Assembly (NCBI RefSeq): GCF_016458235.1
Contig: NZ_JAEMHK010000018.1
Location: forward strand, 1-64,000
Source: Geomonas propionica
GTDB lineage: Bacteria > Desulfobacterota > Desulfuromonadia > Geobacterales > Geobacteraceae
DNA: 64,000 nt
Direction of reading: 5' to 3'
A model generated the notes under the pieces. The model was given only the letters and a program-made list of their open reading frames with translations. It was not told the DNA's origin and ran no database searches. Below are positions 1-9,005 of the stretch, piece after piece; within the stretch, counting starts at the first letter, position 1, and every line of letters starts with the position of its first letter. The translations under genes were made by a program, and so were the position numbers.

Positions 1-231
1 GACCTTCGCACTTTGGGTGATGACCTTCGCACTTTGGGTGATGACCTTCGCACTTTGGGTGATGACCTTCGCACTTTAGGTGGTGACCTTCGCACTTTAG
101 GTGGTGACCTTCGCACTTTAGGTGGTGACCTTCGCACTTTAGGTGATGACCTTCGCACTTTGGGTGGTGACCTTCGCACTTTAGGTGGAGACCTTCGCAC
201 TTTGGGTGAAGGGCTTCGCACTTCAGGTGAT
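1..231. repeat. 21-bp tandem repeat (minisatellite), about 11 units, running off the window edge
   Basis: Eleven head-to-tail copies of a 21-bp unit of the form GACCTTCGCACTTTGGGTGAT fill the first 231 bases. Copies differ mainly by GGGTGAT versus AGGTGGT. There are no unique spacers, so it is not a CRISPR. Because 21 is a multiple of three, a plus-strand frame stays open through the array and would read a 7-residue period (G-D/G-D-L-R-T-L), but that frame then runs antisense into the AraC gene, so I do not call it a gene. The array begins at or before base 1, so its full length is unknown. Confidence 0.95.
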
Positions 232-275
232 GGTCATCAACACATAACGGCAAAAGTTCTAGGGAGATGTGCGGG

Positions 276-1193
276 TCATGCGGAAACCGAGCTTGGAAGA
301 TCACCGGTGGCCATGCGGCGGAGGTGGGTGATGTCCCTAAGCGGCGGCGTCCCGAAGAGGCGGCTGTACTCCCGGCTGAACTGCGAGGCGCTCTCGTAGC
401 CGACATTGAAAGCGGCGGTGGTCGCGTCCAGGCGCTCGGTCAGCATCAGGCGCCGGGCCTCGTTCAGGCGCAGCATCTTCTGGTACTGCAGCGGACTCAT
501 CGCCGTCAGGGTCCGGAAGTGGTGGTGAAAGGTGGAAGTGCTCATGTTGACCTTGGTCGCCAACTCGTCGATGCGCAGCGGGTTGGCGAAGTTGCCCTTG
601 AGCCAGTCGATCGCCCGGGCGATCTGCTGGCTCTGGCTTCCCGCCGAAGCAATCTGCCGCAGGCGCGCCCCCTGGTCGCCCACCAGCAGCCGGTAGATGA
701 TCTCACGCTGGATCATCGGCGCAAGGATGGCGACATCCTTCTCCTCGTCAATCAGGTCGAGCAGGCGCTGGAAGGCGCTGATGAGCGGCAGAGTCACCTC
801 GCCGACAGCCATGCCGCAACCGGATTGCTGGGTGCGAGACTGGGGCAGGTTGCTGTCCAGCATGAGTTGCGCGACCTCGCGCAGGTCGAGCATCAGCCGC
901 AGCCCAAGATACGGCTTTTCAGGGCTCGCCTCGATGATCTGCACCACCGTGGGCAAGTGCACCGATGTGATCAGGAAGTGATTGGCGTCATAGATCAGGG
1001 TTTCATCACCGAGCTGAATGCGCTTGGCTCCCTGGGCAACCAGGCAAACACTCGGCTCGTAGATGCCACTCATCGGCTCGGTGACTTCTTCCCTTCTGAA
1101 CAGCGACAACCCGGGGACCGGCGTATCGAAGATCTCCGCTTGTTCGGTCCATCGGGCAACGCTCCGCTTCAAACTTTCAATCGCTTCTTCCAT
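276..1193 (-). CDS. AraC family transcriptional regulator, YqhC-like
   Basis: Predicted 305-residue cytoplasmic DNA-binding regulator. The first two thirds match the AraC N-terminal ligand/cupin-like domain found in YqhC-type regulators, with the segments LRLMLDLREVAQ and QREIIYRLL. The last ~100 residues carry the two helix-turn-helix motifs of the AraC family (IDELATKVNMSTSTFHHHF and VGYESASQFSREYSRLFG). I start at the ATG at 1193, because a GGAGG sits 8 bases upstream of it; an in-frame TTG at 1208 lies upstream of that site. It is divergent from an aldo/keto reductase and an alcohol dehydrogenase, the same two enzyme types that E. coli YqhC controls in response to aldehydes, so control of those genes is a strong inference. 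Two 21-bp direct repeats lie just upstream of its start. Confidence 0.92.
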   Translation of the reverse strand: MEEAIESLKRSVARWTEQAEIFDTPVPGLSLFRREEVTEPMSGIYEPSVCLVAQGAKRIQLGDETLIYDANHFLITSVHLPTVVQIIEASPEKPYLGLRLMLDLREVAQLMLDSNLPQSRTQQSGCGMAVGEVTLPLISAFQRLLDLIDEEKDVAILAPMIQREIIYRLLVGDQGARLRQIASAGSQSQQIARAIDWLKGNFANPLRIDELATKVNMSTSTFHHHFRTLTAMSPLQYQKMLRLNEARRLMLTERLDATTAAFNVGYESASQFSREYSRLFGTPPLRDITHLRRMATGDLPSSVSA

Positions 1194-1224
1194 TGCGTCA
1201 GCCTCCAACCATCAGCTCAAACGG

Positions 1225-1292
1225 CTGTTTTAACAACTCTTTGAACAGATCCATCCTAGCCAAGCTCCGCCTGTTTTACAACTTTTTTTGAA
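1225..1292. promoter_or_regulatory. Pair of direct repeats, candidate AraC-family operator
   Basis: CTGTTTTAACAACTCTTTGAA at 1225-1245 recurs as CTGTTTTACAACTTTTTTTG plus AA at 1271-1292, in the same orientation and 46 bases apart start to start. Direct repeats on one helix face are the usual AraC-family site architecture, and these lie immediately upstream of the regulator in the divergent region. The rest of the 309-base gap 1194-1502 holds a clear ribosome binding site (AAAGGAG) before 1503, but I see no confident -35/-10 pair. Confidence 0.5.
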
Positions 1293-1451
1293 TCATCCGG
1301 AGGATCAGGCAAAAATCAGACAGGATCGGTCTACCCCCCTTTCCTCTTTAAGCGCTAGGATCTGATCATCGCAAAGGGACACGCGATCATGCCCCGCGCT
1401 GGAGCATGGCGCACGATGCGATAGAATTTGCCGGAACGTCTTCTGTCATAG

Positions 1452-2513
<1,062 letters not shown>

Positions 2514-2534
2514 CAAGGAACAGGAGGATCAACC

Positions 2535-3593
2535 ATGTATAAGGCAAAAGCATATTCCGCCGCCAGCGCGACCGCCCCGCTGGCATCGACCACCATCCAG
2601 CGCCGTGAGCCGACCGACCGCGACGTCCAGATCGAAATCCTTTTCTGCGGCATCTGCCACTCCGACCTGCACACCGTGCGCGACGAGTGGAACAGCGTCA
2701 TGCCGACGATGTTCCCCTGCGTGCCCGGACACGAGATCGTGGGACGGGTCACCAAGGTCGGTTCGGCGGTAATCAAGTTCAAGGCGGGGGACCTGGCCGG
2801 CGTCGGCTGCCTGGTCGATTCCGATCACAGCTGCCCCAGTTGCGAGGCCAACCTGGAACAGTTCTGCACCAACGCGACCTTCACCTACAACTCGCCTGAC
2901 AAGCACCTGGGCGGGGTCACCTTCGGCGGTTACTCGGACAGCATCGTGGTCGACGAGCACTTCGTGCTGCGCGTTCCCACTAACCTGAACCTGGCCGGCG
3001 TCGCGCCGCTGCTTTGCGCCGGGATCACCACCTACTCCCCGATCCACCGCTGGGGCGACATCAAGGGTAAAAAGGTCGGTATCGTCGGTCTAGGTGGCCT
3101 CGGACACATGGGGGTCAAGTTCGCCAAGGCGTTCGGCGCCCACGTCGTCGTCTTCACCACCTCGCCCGGCAAGAAAGATGATGCCCTGCGCCTGGGCGCC
3201 GACGAGGTCATCATCTCCAAGGACGCCGAGCAGATGAAGCAACATGCGGGGACCTTCAACTTCATCCTCGACACCATCGCCGCTGATCACGACCTCAACG
3301 CCTATATCCAGATGCTGGGTCTGGAGGGGAACATCACCCTGGTCGGCGCACCGGACAAACCGCTCGCTCTCTCCTCCTTCGCGCTCCTCTTCGGCCGGCG
3401 CAGCGTCTCCGGCTCCCTCATCGGCGGACTCGCCGAGACCCAGGAGATGCTTGATTTCTGCGGAAAAAACAACATCACCTCCGACGTGGAAGTGATTCCG
3501 ATCCAGAAGGTGAACGAGGCCTACGAGAGGCTGGTCAAGTCGGACGTGAAGTACCGCTTCTCGATCGACATGGCCTCCTTGAAAGCGGAGTAA
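2535..3593 (+). CDS. Zinc-dependent NAD(P) alcohol dehydrogenase, cinnamyl-alcohol/YahK type
   Basis: A 352-residue medium-chain dehydrogenase/reductase. Catalytic zinc ligands are visible as Cys41 (CGICHSD), His66-Glu67 (GHE) and Cys161. The Rossmann nucleotide motif is GIVGLGGLGHMG. Length and the CGICHSDLH start place it with cinnamyl-alcohol-dehydrogenase-like aldehyde reductases such as E. coli YahK. One oddity: the lobe that normally holds four structural-zinc cysteines has only three (Cys100, Cys103, Cys111), and the first position is Asp97. Asp can serve as a zinc ligand in a few relatives, so the site may still form. A GGAGG precedes the ATG. It is likely co-transcribed with the aldo/keto reductase and would reduce aldehydes. 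Confidence 0.93.
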   Translation: MYKAKAYSAASATAPLASTTIQRREPTDRDVQIEILFCGICHSDLHTVRDEWNSVMPTMFPCVPGHEIVGRVTKVGSAVIKFKAGDLAGVGCLVDSDHSCPSCEANLEQFCTNATFTYNSPDKHLGGVTFGGYSDSIVVDEHFVLRVPTNLNLAGVAPLLCAGITTYSPIHRWGDIKGKKVGIVGLGGLGHMGVKFAKAFGAHVVVFTTSPGKKDDALRLGADEVIISKDAEQMKQHAGTFNFILDTIAADHDLNAYIQMLGLEGNITLVGAPDKPLALSSFALLFGRRSVSGSLIGGLAETQEMLDFCGKNNITSDVEVIPIQKVNEAYERLVKSDVKYRFSIDMASLKAE

Positions 3594-3605
3594 AACAATG
3601 CACTT

Positions 3606-3629
3606 CCCCCTCCCCTTGCGGGAGGGGGG
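3606..3629. repeat. GC-rich palindromic intergenic repeat
   Basis: CCCCCTCCCC-TTGC-GGGAGGGGGG forms a near-perfect hairpin just after the alcohol dehydrogenase stop. The same core recurs through the window, in either orientation, nearly always between genes. Confidence 0.85.
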
Positions 3630-3649
3630 AAACGCCACCACGAGCAAAA

Positions 3650-4777
3650 ATGAACCTGAAGCGAACGACCATCGCGGCAATCATCATCGGAGGCTTGACA
3701 GTCATGGCAGTACGCAGCGGCGGCGAAGTTGCCCGGGAAGGATCAACGGAAGCCGCGAAAAAATCAGCAGGAGAAGTGATGACGACCGGAGGAGTACTGA
3801 AGTCAGCCCAAGTGATGTGGAATTTCTTCTTCAACAAGCCGACCGACACCCGCCCCACCGGCAACATCCCGATCCACAAGATGACCCGCGATGAGTTGCT
3901 CGCCGCACCCGACAACACTGCCTTCAGGATCGGGCACTCCACCGTGCTCCTCAAGCTACAAGACAACTTCTGGCTCACGGATCCGATGTTTTCGGAGCGG
4001 GCTTCACCGGTACAGTGGGCAGGTCCGCAGAGGTTCCACCAGCCGCCGATTACCATCGAGGAGTTACCTCCCATCAAGGCGGTAATCATATCCCATGATC
4101 ACTACGACCACCTGGACCGGGATTCCATAATGAAGTTGTCGGCCAAGACTGAGCATTTCCTGGTGCCGGTCGGGGTAGGTGACATCATAACCGGTTGGGG
4201 CGTCCCCTCCGCGAAGGTACGGCAGCTGAACTGGTGGCAGTCGACGCAGGTGGACGAGGTCCGCGTGGTGGCAACGCCGTGCAGGCACTTCTCAGGCCGC
4301 GGCCTGTTCGGAAAGAACCAGACACTCCAGAACTCCTGGACCATCCTCGCTCCCGGGTTCCGGATCTTTTTCAGCGGGGACTCCGGCTACTTCCAGGGTT
4401 TCAAGAGGATCGGCGAGCAGTACGGCCCGTTTGACCTGACCCTACTCGAGGCGGGAGCGTACAACATGAACTGGGCCGGCGTGCACATGATGCCGGAAGA
4501 AACGGTCCAGGCGCACGTCGACCTGAAGGGAAAAAGGATGCTGCCCATCCATAACGGCACCTTCGACCTTTCCATGCACGCATGGCGCGAGCCGTTCGAC
4601 AAAATGCTGGCGCTGGCGCGGGCGCGAAACGTCGAGGTGGCCCTGCCCGTTATCGGTGAACCGGTCTCCCCATCAGAAACCGCGCAAGACGGGCCATGGT
4701 GGGCATCGGTAGATGAGGTCCGTACAGCAACTCCTGCAGGGATCAGGGAAGGAGCAAAACCATTGGTGGGCATCTGA
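3650..4777 (+). CDS. Membrane-anchored metallo-beta-lactamase-fold hydrolase
   Basis: A 375-residue protein of the metallo-beta-lactamase superfamily, close to the NAPE-PLD/UlaG/RomA group (COG2220). The metal-binding motif HxHxDH is present as His149, His151, Asp153 and His154, with later ligands probable in RHFSGRG, FSGDSGY and MLPIHNGTFDL. Residues about 6-20 are hydrophobic and probably form an uncleaved signal anchor, so the enzyme would face the periplasm. The start at 3650 has no strong ribosome binding site because a palindromic repeat lies directly upstream. Relatives act on phospholipids, lactones or are uncharacterised, so substrate is unknown. It sits between the alcohol dehydrogenase and the aldehyde oxidoreductase genes, but a link to aldehydes is only contextual. 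Confidence 0.88.
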   Translation: MNLKRTTIAAIIIGGLTVMAVRSGGEVAREGSTEAAKKSAGEVMTTGGVLKSAQVMWNFFFNKPTDTRPTGNIPIHKMTRDELLAAPDNTAFRIGHSTVLLKLQDNFWLTDPMFSERASPVQWAGPQRFHQPPITIEELPPIKAVIISHDHYDHLDRDSIMKLSAKTEHFLVPVGVGDIITGWGVPSAKVRQLNWWQSTQVDEVRVVATPCRHFSGRGLFGKNQTLQNSWTILAPGFRIFFSGDSGYFQGFKRIGEQYGPFDLTLLEAGAYNMNWAGVHMMPEETVQAHVDLKGKRMLPIHNGTFDLSMHAWREPFDKMLALARARNVEVALPVIGEPVSPSETAQDGPWWASVDEVRTATPAGIREGAKPLVGI

Positions 4778-4796
4778 GAAGGTTTAGGAGGCTGAT

Positions 4797-5516
4797 ATGA
4801 CGAGGAACCACGAGGGTACGCGGCAGCACGATGCGGCATTCTCACGCCGGCAATTCCTGAAGGGAATCAGTGTTGGTGGCGGCGCGCTGGTGCTGTTCGG
4901 GCAGTTCGGGATCCACTCGGCAGCGTGGGCGCTGTCGGGCGAACCGACCCTGAAGATGGTCGTGGTGGATTACAACAAGTGCACGGGATGCCGGACCTGC
5001 GAGACGGCGTGCTCATCGCGCAACAGGCCAGCAGCGGTCGCGGGCAAGGATCTGCCGGGACTGGGCAATCCCCACTTCGCCAACATCAAGGTCCACAACT
5101 TCAACCCGGACGTGGACGTCCCCAACATCTGCGCCATGTGCGCCGACACTCCTTGCGCCAAAGCGTGCCCGGTGCCCCCCGATGCAAAGACGGGCCGGCG
5201 CGCCTTCTACCGGGACGACGTGAGTCACACCATGCACAACGATATTAGCCGCTGCATCGGCTGCGGCAGTTGCGCCAAGGCCTGCGCCTCGCTGCGCACC
5301 GGCGTTATCCGCCCCAACCCGGAGACGGGGAAACCGGAGCACATGTGCACGCTGTGCGGGGGCGATCCGCAGTGCGTCAAGTGTTGCCCCTTCGGGGCGC
5401 TGTCCCTTGTCGAGGTGCGGCGCGACAGGAAGTTCTATGGCCTCGGGCCGGAAAAGATAGCGGCTGAACTGGCCAGCAACTGGTACGGGACGGCAACGTT
5501 GGGAGGTGTGAAATGA
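4797..5516 (+). CDS. Tat-signal four-cluster ferredoxin-type electron-transfer subunit
   Basis: A 239-residue iron-sulfur protein with four cysteine sets that fit four [4Fe-4S] clusters: CTGCRTCETAC, CAMCADTPCAKAC, CIGCGSCAKAC and CTLCGGDPQCVKCC. The fold is that of DmsB/HybA/YdhY-type subunits. Residues 16-22 contain the twin-arginine motif SRRQFLKG followed by a hydrophobic stretch ending in AWA, so Tat export is predicted. AGGAGG lies 6 bases before the ATG. Its stop overlaps the start of the AOR gene, so it is almost certainly the electron-transfer partner of that enzyme. The export signal conflicts with the signal-less partner. Confidence 0.92.
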   Translation: MTRNHEGTRQHDAAFSRRQFLKGISVGGGALVLFGQFGIHSAAWALSGEPTLKMVVVDYNKCTGCRTCETACSSRNRPAAVAGKDLPGLGNPHFANIKVHNFNPDVDVPNICAMCADTPCAKACPVPPDAKTGRRAFYRDDVSHTMHNDISRCIGCGSCAKACASLRTGVIRPNPETGKPEHMCTLCGGDPQCVKCCPFGALSLVEVRRDRKFYGLGPEKIAAELASNWYGTATLGGVK

Positions 5517-7315
5517 GTGGCAAGCCGGGATACCACGGCAGGATACTTGAAATAGATTTGAGCTCCGGGAAGTCCAGGACGGTAGCCGTCCCTCCCGAGG
5601 ACCTGGACAAGTTCGTTGGGGGACAGGGACTGGGCATGAAGCTACTCTGGGACCGGCTGAAAAAGCCTGGAGTCGACGCGCTCTCCCCGGAGAACCCGCT
5701 CATGTTCATACCGGGACCCTTTTCGGGACTTCCCGTCCCCTCTTCGTCCCGGACCTGCGTGGTAACAAAATCCCCCATCACGGCTCCGCTCAAATCTGAC
5801 CATCACCATGCCTCCACCGTCACCTACTCCAACATGGGGGGCTTCTTCGGCCCGGAGATCAGGTTCGCGGGCTACGACGGCCTGGTGGTTATCGGCAAGG
5901 CCAGGGATTTCTCCTACATCGTCATCGACAATGACAAGGTGACCATCCGGGACGCCAGGAAGTTCAAGGGAATGCGGACCGATGCCTTCGACAAAGCCTT
6001 CCTGGAAGAACTGGGCGACCGGAACTACAAGACGGTGTACATCGGCCCCGCCGGCGAAAACCTGGTCCCCTACTCCAGCATCATCCACACGGCAGGAAGG
6101 GCCGCCGGGCGCGGGGGATCCGGCTGCGTCATGGGCTCCAAGAACCTGAAAGCGATCGCGGTTAAAGGTTCAGGTCAGCCGGGCGTTGCCAATCACGAGC
6201 GGTTTCTCACCGCGCTGGAAAAGGCCCGGCGCGCGCTCTACGGCACCTCGTACGCCAAGTCATGGGCGGAACAGGGGACGGCTAGGGCCATCGTCGGCAA
6301 CAGTAACGCCGGGACCGAGTCGGTGCGCAACTACCGCGAGGGGACCTTCACCGAGGCGGACAAGATCGGCGGCGACGCCGCACGGCGTGATGTCTGGGTG
6401 AGGGACTTCGCCTGCTACTGCTGCCCGCTCGCCTGCAAGAAGAGCGGCGTCACCAAGGGGAAATACGGCGGCGTGGTGCATGACGGCCCCGAGTACGAAA
6501 CCGGCGTCATGCTCGGCTCCAACCTGATGATCTCCGACATGCCCGGCCTGTTGAGGGCTATCTACAACATCGACGACCTGGGCTTGGACCAGATCTCCAC
6601 CGGTAATGTGATCGGCTTTTTGATGGAGGCCTACGAGAAGGGGATGATCGATCGGAAGTTCCTGGACGGCATCGACCTCAAATGGGGGAGCGTGGACGCG
6701 ACGCTGGCCATGATCGAGAAGATCGCCGCTAAGGACGGCGTGGGCGCTCTCGCCGCCCAGGGGGTAGCAACACTGTCCCGCCATATCGGACAGGGAAGCG
6801 AGAAATTCGCCATCCACGTGAAAGGACTGGAACTGGCGGCGCACAACATCCAGGGGAACCAGCCCAGGGCGCTCTCTTACGTGACGGCGTCGCGGGGTGC
6901 CTGCCACATGAGCGGCGACGACATCGCCATGCAGAACAGGCGCGCCATGCTGGATTCGACCGGGATGTGTTTCTTCCCGACCTTCGAGCCGGCGCTCGAA
7001 CAGCCCATGCTTGAGCTCTTGAGCGCGATCACTGGCCACGAGTACGACAAGGCCGAGTTCGAAAAGGCAGGTGAACGGATCTTCAACCTGGAGAAAATGT
7101 TCAACTATCGGGAGGGCTTCCGCCGTAGTGACGACAAGCTGCCGAACCGTTTCTTCGAGGACGCCTTCACCATTGGCGCGAAGAAAGGTGCCGTGCTCGA
7201 CCGGAAAAAGTTCGAGGAGATGCTGACCAAGTACTACCAGGACCGCGGCTGGGATCCCATCACCACCAAGCCGGGTGAGGTCAAGCTGAAGGAATTGGGA
7301 CTGGAGTTTGTCTGA
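5513..7315 (+). CDS. Aldehyde:ferredoxin oxidoreductase family protein (tungsten/molybdenum bis-pterin enzyme)
   Basis: A 600-residue enzyme of the AOR family, which oxidises aldehydes to carboxylates with tungstopterin (some relatives such as E. coli YdhV use molybdenum). The N-terminal fold starts GKPGYHGRILEIDLSSGK. Ligands for the single [4Fe-4S] cluster are visible as Cys301, Cys304, Cys308 and Cys486, the last within DSTGMC. No signal peptide or twin-arginine motif is seen. The start overlaps the stop of the ferredoxin-type gene by four bases (ATGA), pointing to translational coupling and a complex of the AorAB or YdhYV kind. It sits downstream of aldehyde-reducing enzymes, so the region can run aldehydes in both redox directions. 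Confidence 0.95.
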   Translation: MSGKPGYHGRILEIDLSSGKSRTVAVPPEDLDKFVGGQGLGMKLLWDRLKKPGVDALSPENPLMFIPGPFSGLPVPSSSRTCVVTKSPITAPLKSDHHHASTVTYSNMGGFFGPEIRFAGYDGLVVIGKARDFSYIVIDNDKVTIRDARKFKGMRTDAFDKAFLEELGDRNYKTVYIGPAGENLVPYSSIIHTAGRAAGRGGSGCVMGSKNLKAIAVKGSGQPGVANHERFLTALEKARRALYGTSYAKSWAEQGTARAIVGNSNAGTESVRNYREGTFTEADKIGGDAARRDVWVRDFACYCCPLACKKSGVTKGKYGGVVHDGPEYETGVMLGSNLMISDMPGLLRAIYNIDDLGLDQISTGNVIGFLMEAYEKGMIDRKFLDGIDLKWGSVDATLAMIEKIAAKDGVGALAAQGVATLSRHIGQGSEKFAIHVKGLELAAHNIQGNQPRALSYVTASRGACHMSGDDIAMQNRRAMLDSTGMCFFPTFEPALEQPMLELLSAITGHEYDKAEFEKAGERIFNLEKMFNYREGFRRSDDKLPNRFFEDAFTIGAKKGAVLDRKKFEEMLTKYYQDRGWDPITTKPGEVKLKELGLEFV

Positions 7316-7358
7316 CAGAAATAAGCCTTCCTTCTACACGCAGCAGTAGCACTTGAGC

Positions 7359-7401
7359 GCCCTCCCGCAAGGGGAGGGGGAAGTTGCCTCCCCTTGCGGG
7401 G
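7359..7401. repeat. GC-rich palindromic intergenic repeat, one and a half copies
   Basis: GCCCTCCCGCAAGGGGAGGGGG at 7359-7380 is followed at 7387-7401 by a half copy CTCCCCTTGCGGGG in the opposite orientation. It fills most of the gap between the AOR gene and the flavodoxin gene. Confidence 0.8.
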
Positions 7402-7437
7402 CCAATAAGAGAACGCAGTGACGAGAGGATGTTTTTG

Positions 7438-7959
7438 ATGACCAGTAAAAGCAACAAGGCAGGTTTTGGCGGGTGGAAGGTCCTCACCGTCTACTTCTCG
7501 CATTCGGGTAACACCCGGGAATGTGCACGACAGATAAACGAGAGGGTGGGGGGCGATCTGCTCGAATTGAAGACGCTACAGCCGTATCCCAAAGACTACA
7601 ATACCGTCGTTGACCAGGCGAAGCGGGAGCTGCGGGCGGGGCATCGGCCGGAGTTGAAGACAAAAGGTCATGATGCCGCCGATTACGACGTCATATTCGT
7701 CGGTTCCCCAAACTGGTGGAATACCGTGGCGCCGCCGGTCATGACCTACCTTGCCGGACAGGACTTCAGCGACAAGGCGATCATACCGTTCATCACTCAT
7801 GAGGGCACCGGCTTAGGGCAAAGCGCGAGGGACATAAGCGGGCTCTGCCCCGGCGCCACAGTCCTCGAAGGTATGGCGATTCGGGGCGGGGAGGTTCACA
7901 AGGCCGGGCAGAAACTGTCGGAATGGCTGCGCAAGTTGGGCGTGGCGGAGGCGGCATGA
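7438..7959 (+). CDS. Flavodoxin family protein
   Basis: About 173 residues with a flavodoxin fold. The phosphate-binding loop for FMN is YFSHSGNTRECA near the N-terminus, and later loops VGSPNWWNT and the family end FITHEGTGLG match Flavodoxin_4-type proteins. I place the start at the second of two close ATGs (7438) because GAGAGG is 9 bases upstream of it and abuts the first (7429). It follows the AOR operon after a palindromic repeat and may be carried by the same or its own transcript. It could be an electron carrier or an FMN-dependent quinone or flavin reductase; which one cannot be read from sequence. Confidence 0.88.
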   Translation: MTSKSNKAGFGGWKVLTVYFSHSGNTRECARQINERVGGDLLELKTLQPYPKDYNTVVDQAKRELRAGHRPELKTKGHDAADYDVIFVGSPNWWNTVAPPVMTYLAGQDFSDKAIIPFITHEGTGLGQSARDISGLCPGATVLEGMAIRGGEVHKAGQKLSEWLRKLGVAEAA

Positions 7960-8040
7960 CGAGCCGCACCACGGAGGATGCAATGACAAAACCCGAAGCA
8001 GCTTATAGCTGTCCACGAAGCACTGCACGAGAACTCGCGT

Positions 8041-8062
8041 CCTCCCCTTTGCGAAGGGGGGG
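8041..8062. repeat. GC-rich palindromic intergenic repeat
   Basis: CCTCCCCTTTGCGAAGGGGGGG, another member of the dispersed family, lies in the 168-base gap between the convergent flavodoxin and lipA genes. I see no gene in this gap. Confidence 0.75.
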
Positions 8063-8127
8063 GAACGCTAGGCCGCGTGTACCGCTAAAGCTAGTGATCA
8101 GCACTCTATTTGCCATCCCCCGCGAAG

Positions 8128-8979
8128 TCATAGCCCATCCCTGTAGCGGTCTGCCATGTACGAACTGCGCACGTAGGGGGCGCTCTCGACGTGGAGAAGA
8201 CCGGCGGCGAGGGCCTGCTGCTTCAACCTGTCGAAGCGCTCCGGCTCGATAAACTGCTGCACCGGATAGTGCTGCCGACTGGGAGCGAGGTACTGACCCA
8301 TACTGAGGTAACTGCACCCCGCTGCAACCAGATCATTAAACACATCGAAAAGTTCGTCCTCCTCCTCACCCAGCCCGAGCATCAATCCCGATTTCGTCTT
8401 CAACTCAGGTGCCAGCCGGTGCGCGTCGGCCAAAAGGCGCAAAGACCTTTGGTAGTCGGCGCCGGAACGGATGGCGTACAGCCTCGGCACCGTCTCCAGG
8501 TTGTGCCCCAGAATGTCAGGCTCGCTCGCCAGCACCCTCTTCAGCGCCTCAAGGTCCCCCTGGAAATCCGGGATCAGCAGTTCAATCTTCGTTGCCAGTG
8601 AGGCCCCGCGAATGGCGGCGACGGTCTCGGCATACTGCCCGGCACCACCGTCAGGGAGGTCGTCACGGGTGGGGCTGGTGATCACCACGTGCGAGAGCTT
8701 TAGGCGGCAGACGGCCTCGGCCACCGCCTGCGGCTCCCCCTGTTCGGGCGGCAGGGGCACTTCTTTGGAGACGGAGCAGAACGAGCACAGCCGCGTGCAG
8801 GCGCGCCCGAGGATCAGAAAGGTCGCCTGCCGCTGCCGGAAACATTCGGTGATGTTGGGGCAGCGGGCCTGCTGGCAGACGGTGTTCAGGTTGAGCTCTT
8901 TCAAAAGCCCTTCCATCTCCGCGTGTGCAGCCGGGTTTACCTTCTTTTGCAACCATTCCGGCTTGCGTAGAACTTCCAT
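8128..8979 (-). CDS. lipA: Lipoyl synthase
   Basis: A 283-residue radical SAM enzyme that inserts two sulfurs into protein-bound octanoyl groups. Both iron-sulfur sites are complete: the radical SAM triad CTRLCSFC (C-x3-C-x2-C) and the auxiliary-cluster triad CQQARCPNITEC (C-x4-C-x5-C). The conserved C-terminal serine ligand is in YVRSSYMADRY. It is the last gene of a minus-strand run with glycine cleavage genes and an octanoyltransferase, 26 bases after the latter, so its main client here is probably GcvH. Confidence 0.97.
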   Translation of the reverse strand: MEVLRKPEWLQKKVNPAAHAEMEGLLKELNLNTVCQQARCPNITECFRQRQATFLILGRACTRLCSFCSVSKEVPLPPEQGEPQAVAEAVCRLKLSHVVITSPTRDDLPDGGAGQYAETVAAIRGASLATKIELLIPDFQGDLEALKRVLASEPDILGHNLETVPRLYAIRSGADYQRSLRLLADAHRLAPELKTKSGLMLGLGEEEDELFDVFNDLVAAGCSYLSMGQYLAPSRQHYPVQQFIEPERFDRLKQQALAAGLLHVESAPYVRSSYMADRYRDGL

Positions 8980-9005
8980 CTCACCCCCAAAAACTTGGCC
9001 AGCTT

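Noticed and set aside
1-231. CRISPR array
   Set aside because: The units are head-to-tail with no unique spacers, and no cas gene is near.
13-399. Reading frame through the 21-bp repeat
   Set aside because: It runs antisense into the AraC gene and owes its openness to a repeat length divisible by three.
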